A model generated the notes under the pieces. The model was not told the origin of the DNA. It was given only the letters and a program-made list of their open reading frames with translations, and searched no databases. From Diogma glabrata (lineage: Eukaryota; Arthropoda; Insecta; Diptera; Cylindrotomidae): DNA of 64,000 nucleotides. Shown here piece after piece: positions 33,833 through 46,440 of the stretch. Within the stretch, counting starts at the first letter, position 1. Every line of letters begins with the position of its first letter. Where the stretch lies: assembly GCA_963693315.1 (NCBI GenBank), contig OY856187.1, positions 385,625,461 to 385,689,460 on the forward strand. The letters run 5' to 3'. The position numbers and the translations under genes were made by a program.

Positions 33833-34609
33833 TGCGCTAGGGGGGAAGGAGTAAAGTAGCGTGTGACTAAAAATGGCAAGAGGAAATATTGACTAATATA
33901 GTTACTAACTGGGTACATGTTACAGGGTTTATGTACTAACTGGGTGCACGTTACAGGGTTTATGTTGTGGTAGATATATGCTTTCTTTTGGGATTATGGG
34001 TTTTTGGAGGAAATGACGAGTCAATCGGGAGATACCCTTTGGCTCTGCAGGGAGGCGGGAGGTTCCTTTTTAGGACCTCCTGGAAGGGTGTAATCGCAGG
34101 GGGATAGGTTTTTGTCCTATTGGGAATGAAATTCACTTGGAACACTAACCTATCTTTGGGCTTAGCGACCCCACGAACCCAAGCTGGCCCGCTAGTGCCA
34201 GACATGCAAGATGGTCTAACTGGTACCCGACAGAAGTATAAACTGTACTGCGGGGGTCAGTAAGCCGTGGGACTTTGTCCCATTCTGACCATTGGTGTTG
34301 GATTCGCAGGGGCTGTGGTTGAAAGCCTACATCGCAGGCTAGGGGACTTGTACCCCGACGGGTGAGCTACGTTTAGCTCGGGTGCTAACCTGCAGAGTTA
34401 GTATGAGGTTTAGATAGGCCTCGCTCTCACTGTTGAGTGGCCCTCCTCTTGCAGGAAGGACCAGAAAACAGTAGTATGGTACGCCATCCGCACAGATTGG
34501 GTGTTTCCAATCCCACGCCTATGGAGGCCGGGGCGGGTATACCTAAGGTGGGAATCGCCCCGATAACAAACAAAAAGTAGCAGGTACTTGTACTCTGATA
34601 CTCGATGGA

Positions 34610-34647
<38 letters not shown>

Positions 34648-34680
34648 TGGTTGATTCGAGTGACTAGGTGTAGAAGTGTC
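33833..34680 (+). other. 3' UTR of the R1-like LINE fragment
   Basis: GC-richer than its surroundings, with no coding frame. A duplicated word GTTACAGGGTTTATG occurs at 33920-33934 and 33951-33965. The stretch GGCCGGGGCGGG followed by GGTGGGAATCGCCCCGATAA (34527-34565) resembles 3' UTR ends of R1-clade elements. The clear switch back to Jockey/CR1-type coding sequence at about 34684 marks the end of the insertion. Confidence 0.55.
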
Positions 34681-34683
34681 GCT

Positions 34684-34918
34684 TTTCAACGCAATTTTTT
34701 AAACAGAGTTTCTCATCTCTAGAATGCCTTACCGGCGTGGGTCTTCCCTGATAATTTTAATCCTCAAAACTTTAAGATCAACATTAATAAATTCCTCAAA
34801 GAAAATTGAATATTATTTTCAAGCCCTAGTTCCTTGGTTAGCATGGTATCTTCGGTTATTCAGAGACGTTGATCTATATTGGTTAACACTAAACATGCCT
34901 AACATAGAATAAAAAAAA
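34684..34918 (+). pseudogene. C-terminal end and tail of a Jockey/CR1-type LINE
   Basis: In one frame with a single TAG at 34720-34722, the translation ends in the pattern N-F-L-N-R-V, N-A-L-P, F-N-x-Q-x-F-K, K-F-L-K before TGA at 34807. That is the usual end of Jockey/CR1-type ORF2. A short A-rich tail (AATAAAAAAAAAT) lies near 34910. It is probably the 3' end of the element starting at 29813, separated by the satellite and R1-like insertion, with the RT thumb region lost. Confidence 0.7.
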
Positions 34919-34924
34919 ATATGC

Positions 34925-35490
34925 ATTGAAAAAATTCCAATTACTTCTTTACTTACTTGAGTTTAATTGATCTCAAAAATCCAAAAGTAATTTAGATTCC
35001 CTTAATGTAGTCTAATGTTAATACATATAGGACTACAAATTGACCAAATGTTCGCCATCGATTTCACATTGATTGGAAACAATCAATAATGACTATACAA
35101 TCGTGACTTAGGATGTTAATTAGAATAGAAATGTTCACCATTCTACGAATTCACATAAAATACTGTCTAGAAATTTAATGCAAAAAATCCCATATCATGT
35201 AAAAACATTTTCCATAATATGGAGTCTAATGACAGTGGAAAAATTCAACTTAAGTAGTGATGAAGAAGTTTCAACTTTGAAATTGTCATCGCCTTAACGG
35301 CGTAATCGAAAGCGTGTCTGGCCAAAGATTCGAGCCGGGCACTGATGAGGTAGGTTCGAATCCCAACCGAAACACGAAAAATGTGAGGTGGAGTTTTTTT
35401 CTGAGAAACTTCAAACCATGCCTTTGTATTGAAAAAATTCCAATTACTTCTTTGCTTACTTGAGTTTAATTGATCTCAAAAATCCAAAAA
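34925..35490 (+). repeat. Composite dispersed repeat with tRNA-Arg-like part
   Basis: The left piece (34925-35185) is the inverse of 28800-29075. The right piece (about 35215-35490) carries the tRNA-Arg-like unit: A box from 35299, B box GGTTCGAATCC at 35353-35363. It then repeats the start of the left piece (ATTGAAAAAATTCCAATTAC at 34925 and 35428). So the element has a directly repeated end of about 65 bp. Confidence 0.8.
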
Positions 35491-35494
35491 TAAC

Positions 35495-36694
35495 TCTTTC
35501 AATTTTTAAGCTATATCTTTCATTAAAAACACGATTTATAGGTACTTTCAAGACTATAAGATGATATACATTCCAAAATGCCTACACCCTTCACCTTCAA
35601 ATAGTTAAGGGTTGAATGACTCGAAAGGAGTGGTCCGTGCACTAAAATGCAAATTTGAAACAGTTATATCACCGGTAATTTTTATGCCACAGAAAACAAG
35701 ACAAAACCAGTTTTTGGTTAGGAAAAAACCTTTGTTTTTGTGTGGCATAGCTTTTTACGTATATTTTTTAGTTGTAGAAGTGTGTTGAACAGAAGGTGAT
35801 TTTTAAGCAAATTTGAAAATATATTTTTCACTATTATCATACTTTTTCCAGAAAAAAGTATTCTAGTCTAGCAGAACTTCTGGATCACATACGTAACACT
35901 CAAATACAGCTAGTTGTAAAGGTATAATGGTCAATATAAAATATATTGTGAATGGCCGAGATTTTAACGCTGAGTTTCTATTTTGAATTCGAGTTGTCTT
36001 CCGTTTTTACACCGTAACTTGCTTTTTTAATGCAAACGACTTAAACTAGTGCTCATTTTAAAGGCTTTCCAATCTTTACAAGAAAAGCACGGAAGCTTTT
36101 TCCGAGAAATGCATCGCTTTTCTGTTATTTAATGTTGAATTTTTTAAACCAGGTCGTTAAAAAAATTCTCGTCATTGAGCCATAACTTGCTTCATTTTTG
36201 ACCTACAACACTCATAAAAACAACAATCTCTCCATTTTTTTATGTTTTATTCTTATTAGTTACAAAGTTTTTAATAGAACGCTAAATTTATAAGTTATTT
36301 CAACTGTCAAAAACCATGCATTTTTAACGAACAATATTAGTTTTCAATCGCGAATAACTCGAAAAATATCGATTTATCGCAAAAACCTTGTTTAACATTT
36401 TATACTTAAAATGTATCCTTTTATCTATTTATGGGATTATTTTGACTTAGAAATATTTCACCCACGAGAAGGGCTGAAATCCACCCCAGGGTAAAAGCGC
36501 ACATCAGCAATATGTCACTTTTGCTCCATGAGCCATTCCTAAACTACAAATTTCACGTTAATCGGGCAAGGTTCAAACCATTCTGGGAGGAAAATATGTT
36601 TGTTCGTAAAACTCAGGAAAATCTCTATATATTAGTGACAAATGCATACAAAACTTAGACATAGCGCGTACATATCTTGCTACTCTGATAATAC
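35495..36694. repeat. Old unclassified repeat-like sequence, no gene
   Basis: No coding frame. Words such as GAATAACTCGAAAAATATCG, CCCACGAGAAGGGCTGAAAT and GTCATTGAGCCATAACTTGC resemble the style of repeats widespread in insect genomes. That is my recollection rather than a search result. The LTR at 36695 starts abruptly after it. Confidence 0.35.
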
Positions 36695-37209
36695 TGTTAT
36701 GAATATTGCCTGAAACAAAAGAAATTTGTTAATTTAATTGCAATTATTTACATAATTTACGATAAATTCTTATTGTTGTTGTTACGGCTGTCAATTGGTT
36801 GACATGTAATTAAAATGAAATTCAACGAAGAAGAGTGAGTCTAATTCTTTGACTATAATTATTTGCTGCTGCTATACCAACGTTCCATGACGAACTCTGT
36901 GGGATTAATGATGAAGCAATACATTGAAATAGCAACATGATGAGAAGAAGATAGGACGAAAAAATAGATGTATATAAGGAGCATGATGTTTCAACAATAA
37001 GCAGACTTGATCCTATCCTACAACAAGGCTTATTCGTCAATAAAGGAATTGTGAGCCTGCAATTCCCATTTACTGAAAATTATTATAATTGATGATTATT
37101 GTAAAAGTCAATTAAAATAAAAGATTTTGTTATTAATAAATTTTAGAAATATTAAAATAAAGAGTCCAATTTTTCTTTCACGGCGCTTCAAAACTGGAAA
37201 ACCGTAACA
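36695..37209 (+). repeat. Probable 5' LTR (old Gypsy)
   Basis: Begins TGTTATGAAT and ends GTAACA, immediately before a PBS. TATATAAGG near 36972 and AATAAA words near 37160 suit promoter and polyadenylation roles. The left edge is inferred from the TG...CA rule only, because there is no second copy for comparison. Confidence 0.6.
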
Positions 37210-37210
37210 T

Positions 37211-37226
37211 TGGTGTCAGAAGTGGG
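37211..37226 (+). other. Primer binding site, tRNA-Leu type
   Basis: TGGTGTCAGAAGTGGG is fully complementary to the 3' end of insect tRNA-Leu (CCCACTTCTGACACCA), one base after the LTR. Confidence 0.9.
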
Positions 37227-37281
37227 ATTACGGCAACCTGAAAGTGGAATAAGTTTCTCGATACCGAGATAGAAAAGAAAT

Positions 37282-38170
37282 ATGGGGGACGAAGTGAAGA
37301 TGTCAGAGCTCACCGCTCTTCTCCAGACGCAGTCGCAAAACTTGGAGTCTGTAATCAAACAGACTTTGGAAGCAGTAACGGTGAGAATGAGAGATGAAAT
37401 GTCTACAAGAATAGATGAAATGTTTAAGGATCTGGGCGATAACATCAAAGTCGATCTCCGAGAAGAATTTAAAACTTTAGATGGCGGCGCTGACTTGGCA
37501 TTACAGAAAAGGGTAGAAATTCTAGAACAGAACTTCACCACAATGAGTGTTCAGAAAGACCAGGGTACTAGTCATCCCGTTGTAGATGGTAAGAATGATC
37601 AATTCTTTTTGGCTGGTTTACCAACACCACAGGTTACTACAACTAGAAATTTAGGGACGATGCAGCGAAAATCTGTCGTTATGGTAAAACCATACCCGTA
37701 CGATGGTACGAGTAATTGCAGCGATTATTTTACACCCAATTCGAAATGGTTTCAGCTGAAAATCAATGGGATGACGCTACCAAGGCAACACAACTGTCGT
37801 TGATGTTTAGAGACAAAGCATTGACGATTCTAAACATTCTGCCCGAACTGGACCGATGGGACTACAAGAAGCTGTCGGATGCACTGAAACGCTGATTCTC
37901 GGGTGAGGAAGCCGGTGAATTAAGCCATGTGCAATTACGTAGTCGCTTGCAGAAACCACGAGAGGATCTAGCAGAGTTTGCAACGGATATTGAAAGGCTA
38001 GCCCGGTCAGCGTTTAAGGATTGTCCAACATCGGCACAAGATAGAATTGGCATGATGCAATTTATAGATGGTAATTCTGACTTGGAAGTTCAGGATCTGG
38101 TATGAATCACTAGGCCTTAAAACTTGACGGAAGCAGTGGCAAAAGTAATCGAATTTCAAGCAGCGTGAAT
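37282..38170 (+). pseudogene. Gag of old Gypsy element
   Basis: An intact first frame (37282-37803, 173 codons) has a coiled-coil-like N-terminus and then the capsid entry VKPYPYDGTSNCSDY. A frameshift near 37740 moves the capsid to another frame. There ATQLSLMFRDKALTIL, REDLAEFATDIERLAR and DRIGMMQFIDGN can be read, with stops at about 37894 and 38102. No clear CCHC knuckle remains before 38400. Confidence 0.75.
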
Positions 38171-38407
38171 GGCTACTAGATCCAATCGTCGAACTATCCG
38201 AAGAACAGAGGTTATAGAGCAAGATGAAGAAGAAAGCACCATGGTACCAAGATGTAGAATAAACGTAGAGAAATTGAAAGGCAACAATTTACCCATTGTA
38301 GAAAATATTTCTCAGGAAAGTGCAACCATAAATCCATTGGGAAACTCCAGTCAGTCAGCCTTGCAGGGATAAGCCTGACTCCTTCAACTGTACCATACGC
38401 CCGTGAG

Positions 38408-38975
38408 GTGAACACCAATTCTCTACAAGAAGACTTCGGCGGGGTAACAATGATAGTGGAGGCAAAGGTAGCGAATCAAAAGTGTAAGTTTATTCTCGAT
38501 ATAGGTGCTTCAAGTACAATCATCAGTAGACGAATCTGGGAGAGGATTGAACCAGCTATTCAATTAATCAATACTAATGTGGTGCTTAAAACCGCGTTTT
38601 AGAATCAGAAATCATCTGTATTGGGATGCCCGGAGTTCTCCATCAAAATAGGAGAAACTGAAGTGGAACAACCCATACTTGTAGCAGAAATGGTGTAGGA
38701 AGGTCTCCTGGGTGCCGATTTCTTGTTAAAACACTGTTGTGAGATTGATTTGAGAATACCGGCATTGGTAATCGGTGATGTTAAAGTTCCAAAATGGTTG
38801 GAAAACGTACCGCTTAGGTTGGTTCTAACAACTACTATTAAACCACAAGAAGAGTTAATACTGCCGATGGATTGTAAGCCATGGTTGAAAGCAGAGGGCT
38901 TTGTGACGTCTACCACTCCTTTAGAAGGATTGACTGTAGCCACCGCTATGAGTGATTCCGTGATAGAAACGTGAT
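38408..38975 (+). pseudogene. Protease region of old Gypsy element
   Basis: The frame at 38408-38602 holds the aspartic protease active site as D-I-G-A-S (KFILDIGASSTIISR, about residues 29-43), where D-T-G-A-S is usual. A stop at 38600-38602 and another near 38697 break it. The part after, with LLGADFLLKHCCEIDL (about 38707), is the usual second half of the protease. Confidence 0.7.
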
Positions 38976-39170
38976 AGAAACGTCATGAATCATCCAGTCA
39001 CTCTCGTTTGTGGCAGCAGCATAGCAGCAATATCGGAGGTGGAAATGGTAAGTAAGAAATAAGAAAGCGACATAGAAGATGGAACTACAAGTGCACACCT
39101 AGAAGAACTACCAATAAATCTCACAGGGTTACTTCAACAAGCAGCACAACATCTCGATAAAGCTCAGAAA

Positions 39171-40591
39171 GTGATGGTCACTAACCTTTTAATAGAGTTT
39201 CAGCACGTGATTTCCAAAGGACCAGATGATAAAGGACAAACATCCATTGCAAAACACAAGATAAACGTGGGTAGCGCTCAGCCTTTCAAACAACCACATC
39301 GAAGTCTTCCTCTTAGCAAACTGGAAGAAGTAGAAAAGCTGACTCAAGAAATGCTGGCACATAGAATTATTGAGCGCTTGGGGAGTCCCTGGGCTTTTCT
39401 TGTTGTCTTGGTAAAAAAGAAAGATGGTAACACTAGATTCTGTGTGGGTTATCGGTGGCTGAATGAAGTCACAAAAAAGACTCATTTCTGATACCCTGGA
39501 TTGACGATTTACTAGATGCAGTGGCTGGTTTTCAGTGGTTCTTCACCTTGCCCCTTCAGAGTGGATATTGGCAAGTGGAGATGGAAGACGATAATAAAGA
39601 AAAGGCAGCTTTTACAACTGGAGTAGGGCTATGCCAGTTCAACGTCATGCCGTTTGGGCTTTGCAATGCGCCGGCTAAATTCGAACGCTTGATGCACACA
39701 ATTTTGAAGTATTTACCATGGTCAAAATGCGTTGTTTATTTAGATGACCTTCTTTCGCAAGCCAAAACTTTTGAAAAAGCAGTCAAAAATATGGAAGTAC
39801 TACTACAACGCCTTCGTTCTGCCAACTTAAAGCTCAATCCGAAGAAATGTCAATTATTTAAAATCGAAGTCAAGTATCTGGGTCATGTGCTTTCAAGAAC
39901 TGGATTAGGAATAGGTAGAATTAAAACAAAAGCCGTACGCAACTGGCCACAGCCAACTTCAAAACACGATGTCAGAAGCTTCATTGGTCTTTGCACGTAT
40001 TATCGCAGGTTTGTAAAGGAGTTTTCAAACATAGCCTGACCACTACATCGTCTAACTGAAGACAATGTTAAGTTTGAGTGGACCGATAAGTGCGAGGAAG
40101 CTTTGAACCAACTGAAGACATCCCGCACATCAGCACCGATTCTAGGATTTGTGGTCGCAGGTAAGCAACTTAACCTTGACACGGATGCCAACAACACTGG
40201 AATTGGAGCCGTGCCATCGCAGACACATGAAGATCAAGAGGTGGTAATTTGTTATTTTAGCAAAACATTGGGAAAAGCCGAACGAAATTATTGCACAACG
40301 AGGAAAGAGCTATTAGCTGTTATTAGAGCTGTAGAACACTTCCATGTTTACTTGAACCGAAGAAACTTTACCATTCGTACTGATCATTCAGCCTTAACAT
40401 GGCTGGTATTTTTTAAAAATCCTGAGGGACAACTAGCAAGGTGGTTAGAACGGCTACAACATTACGACTGCCAGGTCAAGCACAGACCTGTCCGCATACA
40501 TGGAAATGCTGATGGGTTATCCAGATGCTTACATTGCGATGGAAAAGAGGAAAAATTTACAAATGAGCAAAAGATCAATGTTTGCAAGTAG
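39171..40591 (+). pseudogene. RT and RNase H of old Gypsy element
   Basis: Three frames in a row. 39171-39491: RT entry with SLPLSKLEEVEKLTQEML and RIIERLGSPWAFLVVLVKKKD. 39521-40039: palm with LPLQSGYWQVEM, FNVMPFGLCNAPAKFERLM and the catalytic VVYLDDLL, then KYLGHVLSRTGLG. 40103-40591: RNase H with DTDANNTGIGAV, ERNYCTTRKELLAV and RTDHSALTWL, ending GNADGLSRC. Breaks lie at about 39490-39520 and a TGA near 40037. RT and RNase H catalytic residues are still present. Confidence 0.85.
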
Positions 40592-40839
40592 TTCCAGAAG
40601 ATGTTGACAATGAAGAAATAAGTAAACAGCAAGATCTTGATGACAACCTAGCAATCGTGAAAGAATGGTGCAAGTAAGAAAGAAGACCTTCTTGGCATGA
40701 AATATCCGGTACAAATAAAAATCTAAAGAGCTATTGGGCAATTTTTAACTCGTTGAAACTACAAGCAAATCTGCTTTGTCGTGAATAGCAAAGTCATGAC
40801 GGGAAATCATCAAAACTTTTACCAATAATACCAGCGACA

Positions 40840-41600
40840 TACGTACCAACCGTATTGGCGCTTTTACACAACTCATCCTTTGCTGGCCACTTTGGCATAC
40901 AGAAAACTATCGATAGAGTACGAACGCACTACTACTGAGTAAATCGTCGAGAGGACATCGAAGACTGGTGTAAAAAATGTGACACATGTGTTGCAAGAAA
41001 GGGCCCAAGCAGAAGATGTCGTGGTGAACTACAAAAGTACGTGAACGGAGATCCATTTGAAAGAGTGGCGATAGACATCCTGGATCCACTTACGCCAACA
41101 GAGCGCAACAATAGAAATGTTCTTGTCGTTATGGACTACTTCACAAAATGGAAAGAATGTATTCCTATTCCAGATCAAACAGCAGAGACAGTAGCAAAAA
41201 CTTTGGTTTATAACGTCATTAGCCGATTTGGAACTCCTCTAGAACTTCATTCAGACCAAGGCAGAAACTTTGAATCCAACGTATTTAAAGCTACAATGAA
41301 GATACTGGGGATAAAGAAGACAAGAACAACACCTCTACATCCACAATCCGATGGAATGGTAGAACGTGCAAACCGGACCATATTGGAATACCTAGCTAAA
41401 TTCATTGACGATAATCATAAAAACTGGGATACTATCGACTTTTACCCAATTAATATGCGAATATGCACAATAAGTAACGTTCATCAATGTTCATGTACCT
41501 CCTGAAGACAGAGCAGATGATATTAAAGACCTGTTCTTTCTAAAACTCAAAGAAGTCATTAATAACATATCGCGAACTATCCTAGTTCGTTGTTCAGGAT
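40840..41600 (+). pseudogene. Integrase of old Gypsy element
   Basis: The zinc domain can be read near 40870-41000 (H-x3-H, then CKKCDTC) with an in-frame stop near 40937. The core is intact in frame 41041-41505: D in AIDILDP, D in LHSDQGRNFES and E in MVERANRT. A frameshift near 41480 ends it, and the C-terminal domain is only a trace. Confidence 0.85.
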
Positions 41601-41644
41601 GAGACTCGAAGAAAGTTGGCATAATTGTAGATCCTCAAGATAAC

Positions 41645-42400
41645 TCTATTAAGAATAGTAGATTTAAATGTAATTAGATCGCATTTCTTATGAGCAAATT
41701 AAATTAACGTTTGTAAATCAATATCGAGTACATAGTAATCACGACCAAGACATTTACCAAAGACACGGATAGCGATAGCATTCGAAAAACGATCGTCTCA
41801 ACGCAAGATACGACATAAAAGAGGAGATTTTATTATCAGCAACCGAAAACACCAATGATAGCTCTGCACCTAACCCCTCAAGTGTTTCGAGTAATAACCT
41901 AAGAAAAGACCTTGTTGAGCGGTCCTCAATATCACAAGGTATTGCGTTAGAGGCGTAACTTACGGTCAAAGGATTTTTTAACCCAATGGACAAGGAAATA
42001 CCATACACTTGACATATAGCATAGCTGCTAATAGACAAACTGATGAGATTTCGATTAATAATTTAAATCTCAAGCTACTTCAAAAAATATTAACTAAACA
42101 CAATACGGCAACAAACTTAACTATAAAGTTTTATTCAGCCCTCACGATTTTCCTATACTGATGATGTGACCTGAAAAGTTCTGATTGGTCATGTGATCCA
42201 ATTCCAAAACTCTGCAGGTGTCTCAGAAGCACCTAGGAAAAGAGTATATAGTTAAAGTTAGTTATTATGTTCACTATGGTAGATATAGCTGGGCTTTGTT
42301 ATTGCTTAGAGGGCATGTTTTTCACAAAAAATCGAATAACATGTTTACTAATTTATATAAACCAACTATAATACTTGGAATCTGTTAGTTTAGCTTGCTT
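41645..42400. other. Intergenic, nothing recognised
   Basis: Possibly decayed 3' sequence of the old Gypsy element, but I find no match to its LTR. GAGTATATAG near 42241 and a GC-richer patch around 42190-42235 are unexplained. Confidence 0.35.
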
Positions 42401-43009
42401 ACAGATTTTCTTGTGGGTGTTGTGTTTGTGCCAGAGTACAAGAATAAGGTCTTAGATTGTTTGGTTTATAGTCGATATTAATTAATTATAATCCAAAAAT
42501 TTTTAAAGCTGAGTAAATACCGATTTGTACAGCGACAGAGATGCCATTTGCTATGACGGGTAATTCAAATTATTCAAACCACTGTCCCGCTCACACCAAG
42601 TTTATCTTAACATAAATCATCATATTTGTTTTCCTAGTTATCGTCATTTTTTTTTAAATAAATGGTTTCTTGTACTCAGTCCATAGTCGTTATTTTCCGT
42701 CCGTTTCCACTAAAAAAAATTATTAAAACAGTTGGGTAATATTTGTCAAAGGCAATTTCTTTTTTTCAAGTTGTATTCATAGTTCCGCTAATTTATATAG
42801 ATTTCCCTACAGTCATCTATTAATTAATAATATTTCCCAATGTAGTTTCCTATGTCTGATTTGTAATCATTAATCGCTGTAAAATTATTAAAGAAAAAGA
42901 ACGGTTGTGTATTATCATTAATCCATAATTATGTTATTTACATATATAATTCGTTCAATTGTTTCGTAAACAATGTCTTTCTTTGAAATCTTTTTTTCAA
43001 TTTCTATTA

Positions 43010-43175
43010 CAAACTAACAGTCCGCACTTCATAATGGGTATAATGACTAACGATCAAACGTAAATATAATTTCCCAAGAAACTAACTTATCGATTCGTTA
43101 TTGGGGAATGAACAAAGAAACGGCGTTGACCACATATAAATAGTAGTAGACTGTTAGCCTCGTTCTCTGATTATA
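43010..43175 (+). promoter_or_regulatory. Cassette B TATA promoter module
   Basis: TATAAATA is at 43135-43142, and the presumed start region TAGCCTCGTTCTCTGATTAT is at 43156-43175. The stretch before it matches cassette A: ACAAACTAACAGTCC, CTTCATAATGGGTATAATGA, CCCAAGAAACTAACTTATCG and ATTCGTTATT. This is the best-conserved promoter pair in the window. Confidence 0.5.
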
Positions 43176-44359
43176 TTTATTTCGATTGTGAATCTTGGTC
43201 GATGTAAATTCGTTTTCTTTTTTGACATCTTCATCTCAACATGGAGAGTGATGATGCAGCTTTTGTTTGCTTGTAAATTGATTTTTGTAGAATAGAATAT
43301 TAAATTAATCAGATTCGGTGTCCGTTCTCGTTAATCTTGATATTAAAATAAATGTTCAGTTCTCGTGATTTATTAGTTTAAATGTGCAGTATTTGTGTTG
43401 AAGTGAGTATTCGGTTTTCATATTAGCTAATCGAATTAAAAATAGTCAATTTTGGGTCGTAAAAATATGTCATATAACAAGACCAGTCCTTGTTTTTGGG
43501 GAGCAGATTAAGAAGAAACTTGAAAAAGGGACGATAAATGCCTAGTTACATACCAGCAAATTATTGTATACTACGGGGTATTGCTCGAACCAGTCCATAA
43601 CGGTAAGACGTTTTTTTTTGTTGGTTTGTCTTCAACAACCGCAGTAAGTTGCTTATCAATTAAATTAACTAAGTTTCGTAGTAATTAAATCCACCTGAAG
43701 AAGGTTTTCTTAATGAAATTTTAATAATTAATTAAATTGCCGGGAAAAGATACGCTATAATTAAATAAAAAAAAACAAGGTAACCATTCCTGTTTGTGTT
43801 GTATTTGTCCCTGTAAGAACAGTAAAAACTGTACAAAGTGCTCGCGTTTTAATTAGAAAAGTCGATTGCATAAAAGAAATCTTCATTAATTTATGTATAT
43901 GACTAATAGATGTTGTAGTACAAATTTACATTAACTTTTAGTGTAAATTTAGTGTCTTAAATTAAATTAATAGTAGAAATTTGTAGATGTATGTGAAGTT
44001 AGCCCGTTTTTCATCCCGTAAGAATGCGATGGCAACACTAAACATTTATATCGTGACACTTTCTACTAACATCAAAAAATATCAACTGTCAGCCCAGAAA
44101 ATTGACTGTCACGATAGTTTTTTATAAAATTAGCCCAACTGTATAAAAACAAAACAAAATTTTAAACGATTTGTAAAATTTTGTCGTATATTTAAATAAA
44201 ATTTTTTATAAAAAAAATTTCTTCAGTTTTGTTAATTTGAAACACATTTTATAAATGATTGTTGTTGTACAATAATTTGCTACATGTTTCCTGATAAATT
44301 AAACTCATTATAACCAAAACCAAGTTCAGAAATTTAAACAAAATTTTGAAAATTTTGAA

Positions 44360-46440
44360 ACATATTGTTATTCGACTCTGAAGACGCTTATTGAATGAAA
44401 TTGGTTTTCTGGCCGAGAATTCTGATTAATGCACGTAATTCATGAAGGTTCAACGGACTTTCTCTAATTTTTCTAAAATTTTTGTATGTGGATAAATCGA
44501 GATAAAGTTTTGAGAGATTGGGCAAATAAATTAATTTTTTCAGGATATGTCGATAATGGGATAGACGCTTGGTGAATGAAATCGGTTTTCTGGCCGGGAA
44601 TTCTTATTAATGCACGTAATTGATAAATGCTCAATGTACTTTTCTAATTTTTCTAAAATTTTTGTATGTTGAAAGATCGAGATAAAATTTTGAGAACTTT
44701 GGGAAAATTAATTTATTTTTTGAGACTATGTCGATATTGGGATAGACGCTTAATGAATGAGATTGGTTCTCTGGCCGAGAATCCTGATTAATGCACGTAA
44801 TTGACAAAGGTTCAATGTACTTTCCCTAATTTCATTAAAATTTTTGTATGTGGAAAAATCGAGATAAAATATTGAGAGATTTAGCAAATACATTAATTTT
44901 TTGAGACATGTCGATATTGGGATAGAGGCTTGGTGAATGAGATTGGTTCTGTGGCCGATAATTCTGATTAATGCACGTAATTGATAAAAATTCAATGTAC
45001 TTTCTCTAATTTTTCTAAAATTTTTGTATGTGGAAAAATCGAGATAAAATTTTAAGAACTTTGGGAAAATTTATTTATTTTCTGAGGATATGTCGATATT
45101 GGGATAGACGCTTGGTGAATGAAATCGGTTTTCTGGCCCGAAATTCTGATTAATGAACGTAATTGATAATGATTAAATGTATTTTCTCTAATTTTTCTAA
45201 AATTTTTGTATGTGGAAAAATCGAGATTAAATTTTGAGAACTTTGGGAAAATTTATTTATTTTTTGAGACTATGTCGATATTGGGATAGACGCTTAATGA
45301 ATGAGATTGGTTCTCTGGCCGAGAATTCTGATTAATGCACGTAATTGACAAAGGTTCAATGTACTTTCCCTAATTTCATTAAAATTTTTGTATGTGGAAA
45401 AATCGAGATAAAACATTGAGAGATTGAGCAAATACATTAATTTTTTGAGGACATGTCGATATTGGGATAGACGCTTGGTGAATGAGATTGGTCCTGTGGC
45501 CGATAATTCTGATTAATGCACGTAATTGATAAAAATTCAATGTACTTTCTCTAATTTTTCTAAAATTTTTGTGTGTGGAAAAATCGAGATAAAATTTTGA
45601 GAGATTAATCAAATAAATTAGTTTTATGAGGACATGTCGATATTGGGATAGACGCTCGACGCATGAAACTGGTACACTGGCCGAGAATTCTGATTAATGC
45701 ACGTAATTGATAAAGGTTTAATGTTCTTTCTCTAATTTCATTAAAATTTTTGTATTTGGAAAAATCGAGATAAAATTTTGAAAACTTTGGGAAAATTTAT
45801 TTATTTTTTGAGACTGTCGATATTGGGATAGACGCTTGGTGAATGAAATTGGTTCTCTGGCCGAGAATTCTGATTAATGCACGTAATTGATAAAAGTTTG
45901 ATGTACTTTTTCTGATTTCACTAAAATTTTTATATGTGGAAAAATCTAGATAAAATTTTGAGAGATTGGCAAATAAATTAATTTTTTGAGACTATGTCGA
46001 TATTGGGATAGACGCTTGGTGTATGAAATTGGTTCTCTGGCCGAGAATTCTGATTAACGCACGTAATTGATAAAAGTTCAATGTACTTTCCCTAATTTTT
46101 CTAAAATTTTTGTAAGTGGAAAAATCGAGATAAAATTTTGAGAGTTTGGCAAATAAATTAATTTTTTGAGGACATGTCGATATTGGGATAGACGCTTGGT
46201 GAATAAAATTTGTTCTCTGGCCGAGAATTCTGATTAATGTACGTAATTTATAAATGTTCAATGTACTTTCTCTAATTTTTCTAAAATTTTTGTATGTTGA
46301 AAAATCGAGATAAAATTTTGAGAACTTTGAGAAAATTTATTTATTTTTTAAGACTATGTCGATATTGTGATAGACGCTTAATGAATGAAATTGGTTCTCT
46401 GGCCGAGAAGGCTGATTAATGCACGTGGTTGATAAAGGTT
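44360..46440. repeat. Satellite array, unit ~180 bp, ~12 copies
   Basis: GCACGTAATTGATA recurs near 44432, 44614, 44794, 44973, 45153, 45336, 45515, 45696, 45876, 46055, 46236 and 46420, every 179-184 bp. Each unit also has CGATATTGGGATAGACGC, GGTTCTCTGGCCGAGAATTC and GGAAAAATCGAGATAAAATT. Units differ by few bases, with two alternating spacer types (GAACTTTGGGAAAATTTATT or GAGATTGAGCAAATAAATTA). Minus-strand frames over it are repeat artefacts. Confidence 0.95.

Larger units (their letters stand above)
36695..41640 (+). mobile_element. Old Ty3/Gypsy retrotransposon, 3' LTR not found
   Basis: A 5' LTR, tRNA-Leu-type PBS, gag, protease, RT, RNase H and integrase are all recognisable in order. 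The coding region has many stops and frameshifts. No copy of the LTR is visible between 41640 and 42400, so the 3' end is lost or too diverged. It is older than the element at 23.1 kb. Confidence 0.8.

Noticed and set aside
41645..42400. 3' LTR of the old Gypsy element
   Set aside because: I compared it by eye with the 36695-37209 LTR and found no matching stretch.
44750..46261. Minus-strand frames with repeated peptide blocks (RALIRILGQRTN and similar)
   Set aside because: They are the 180-bp satellite (60 codons per unit) read through by chance, not a repeat protein.
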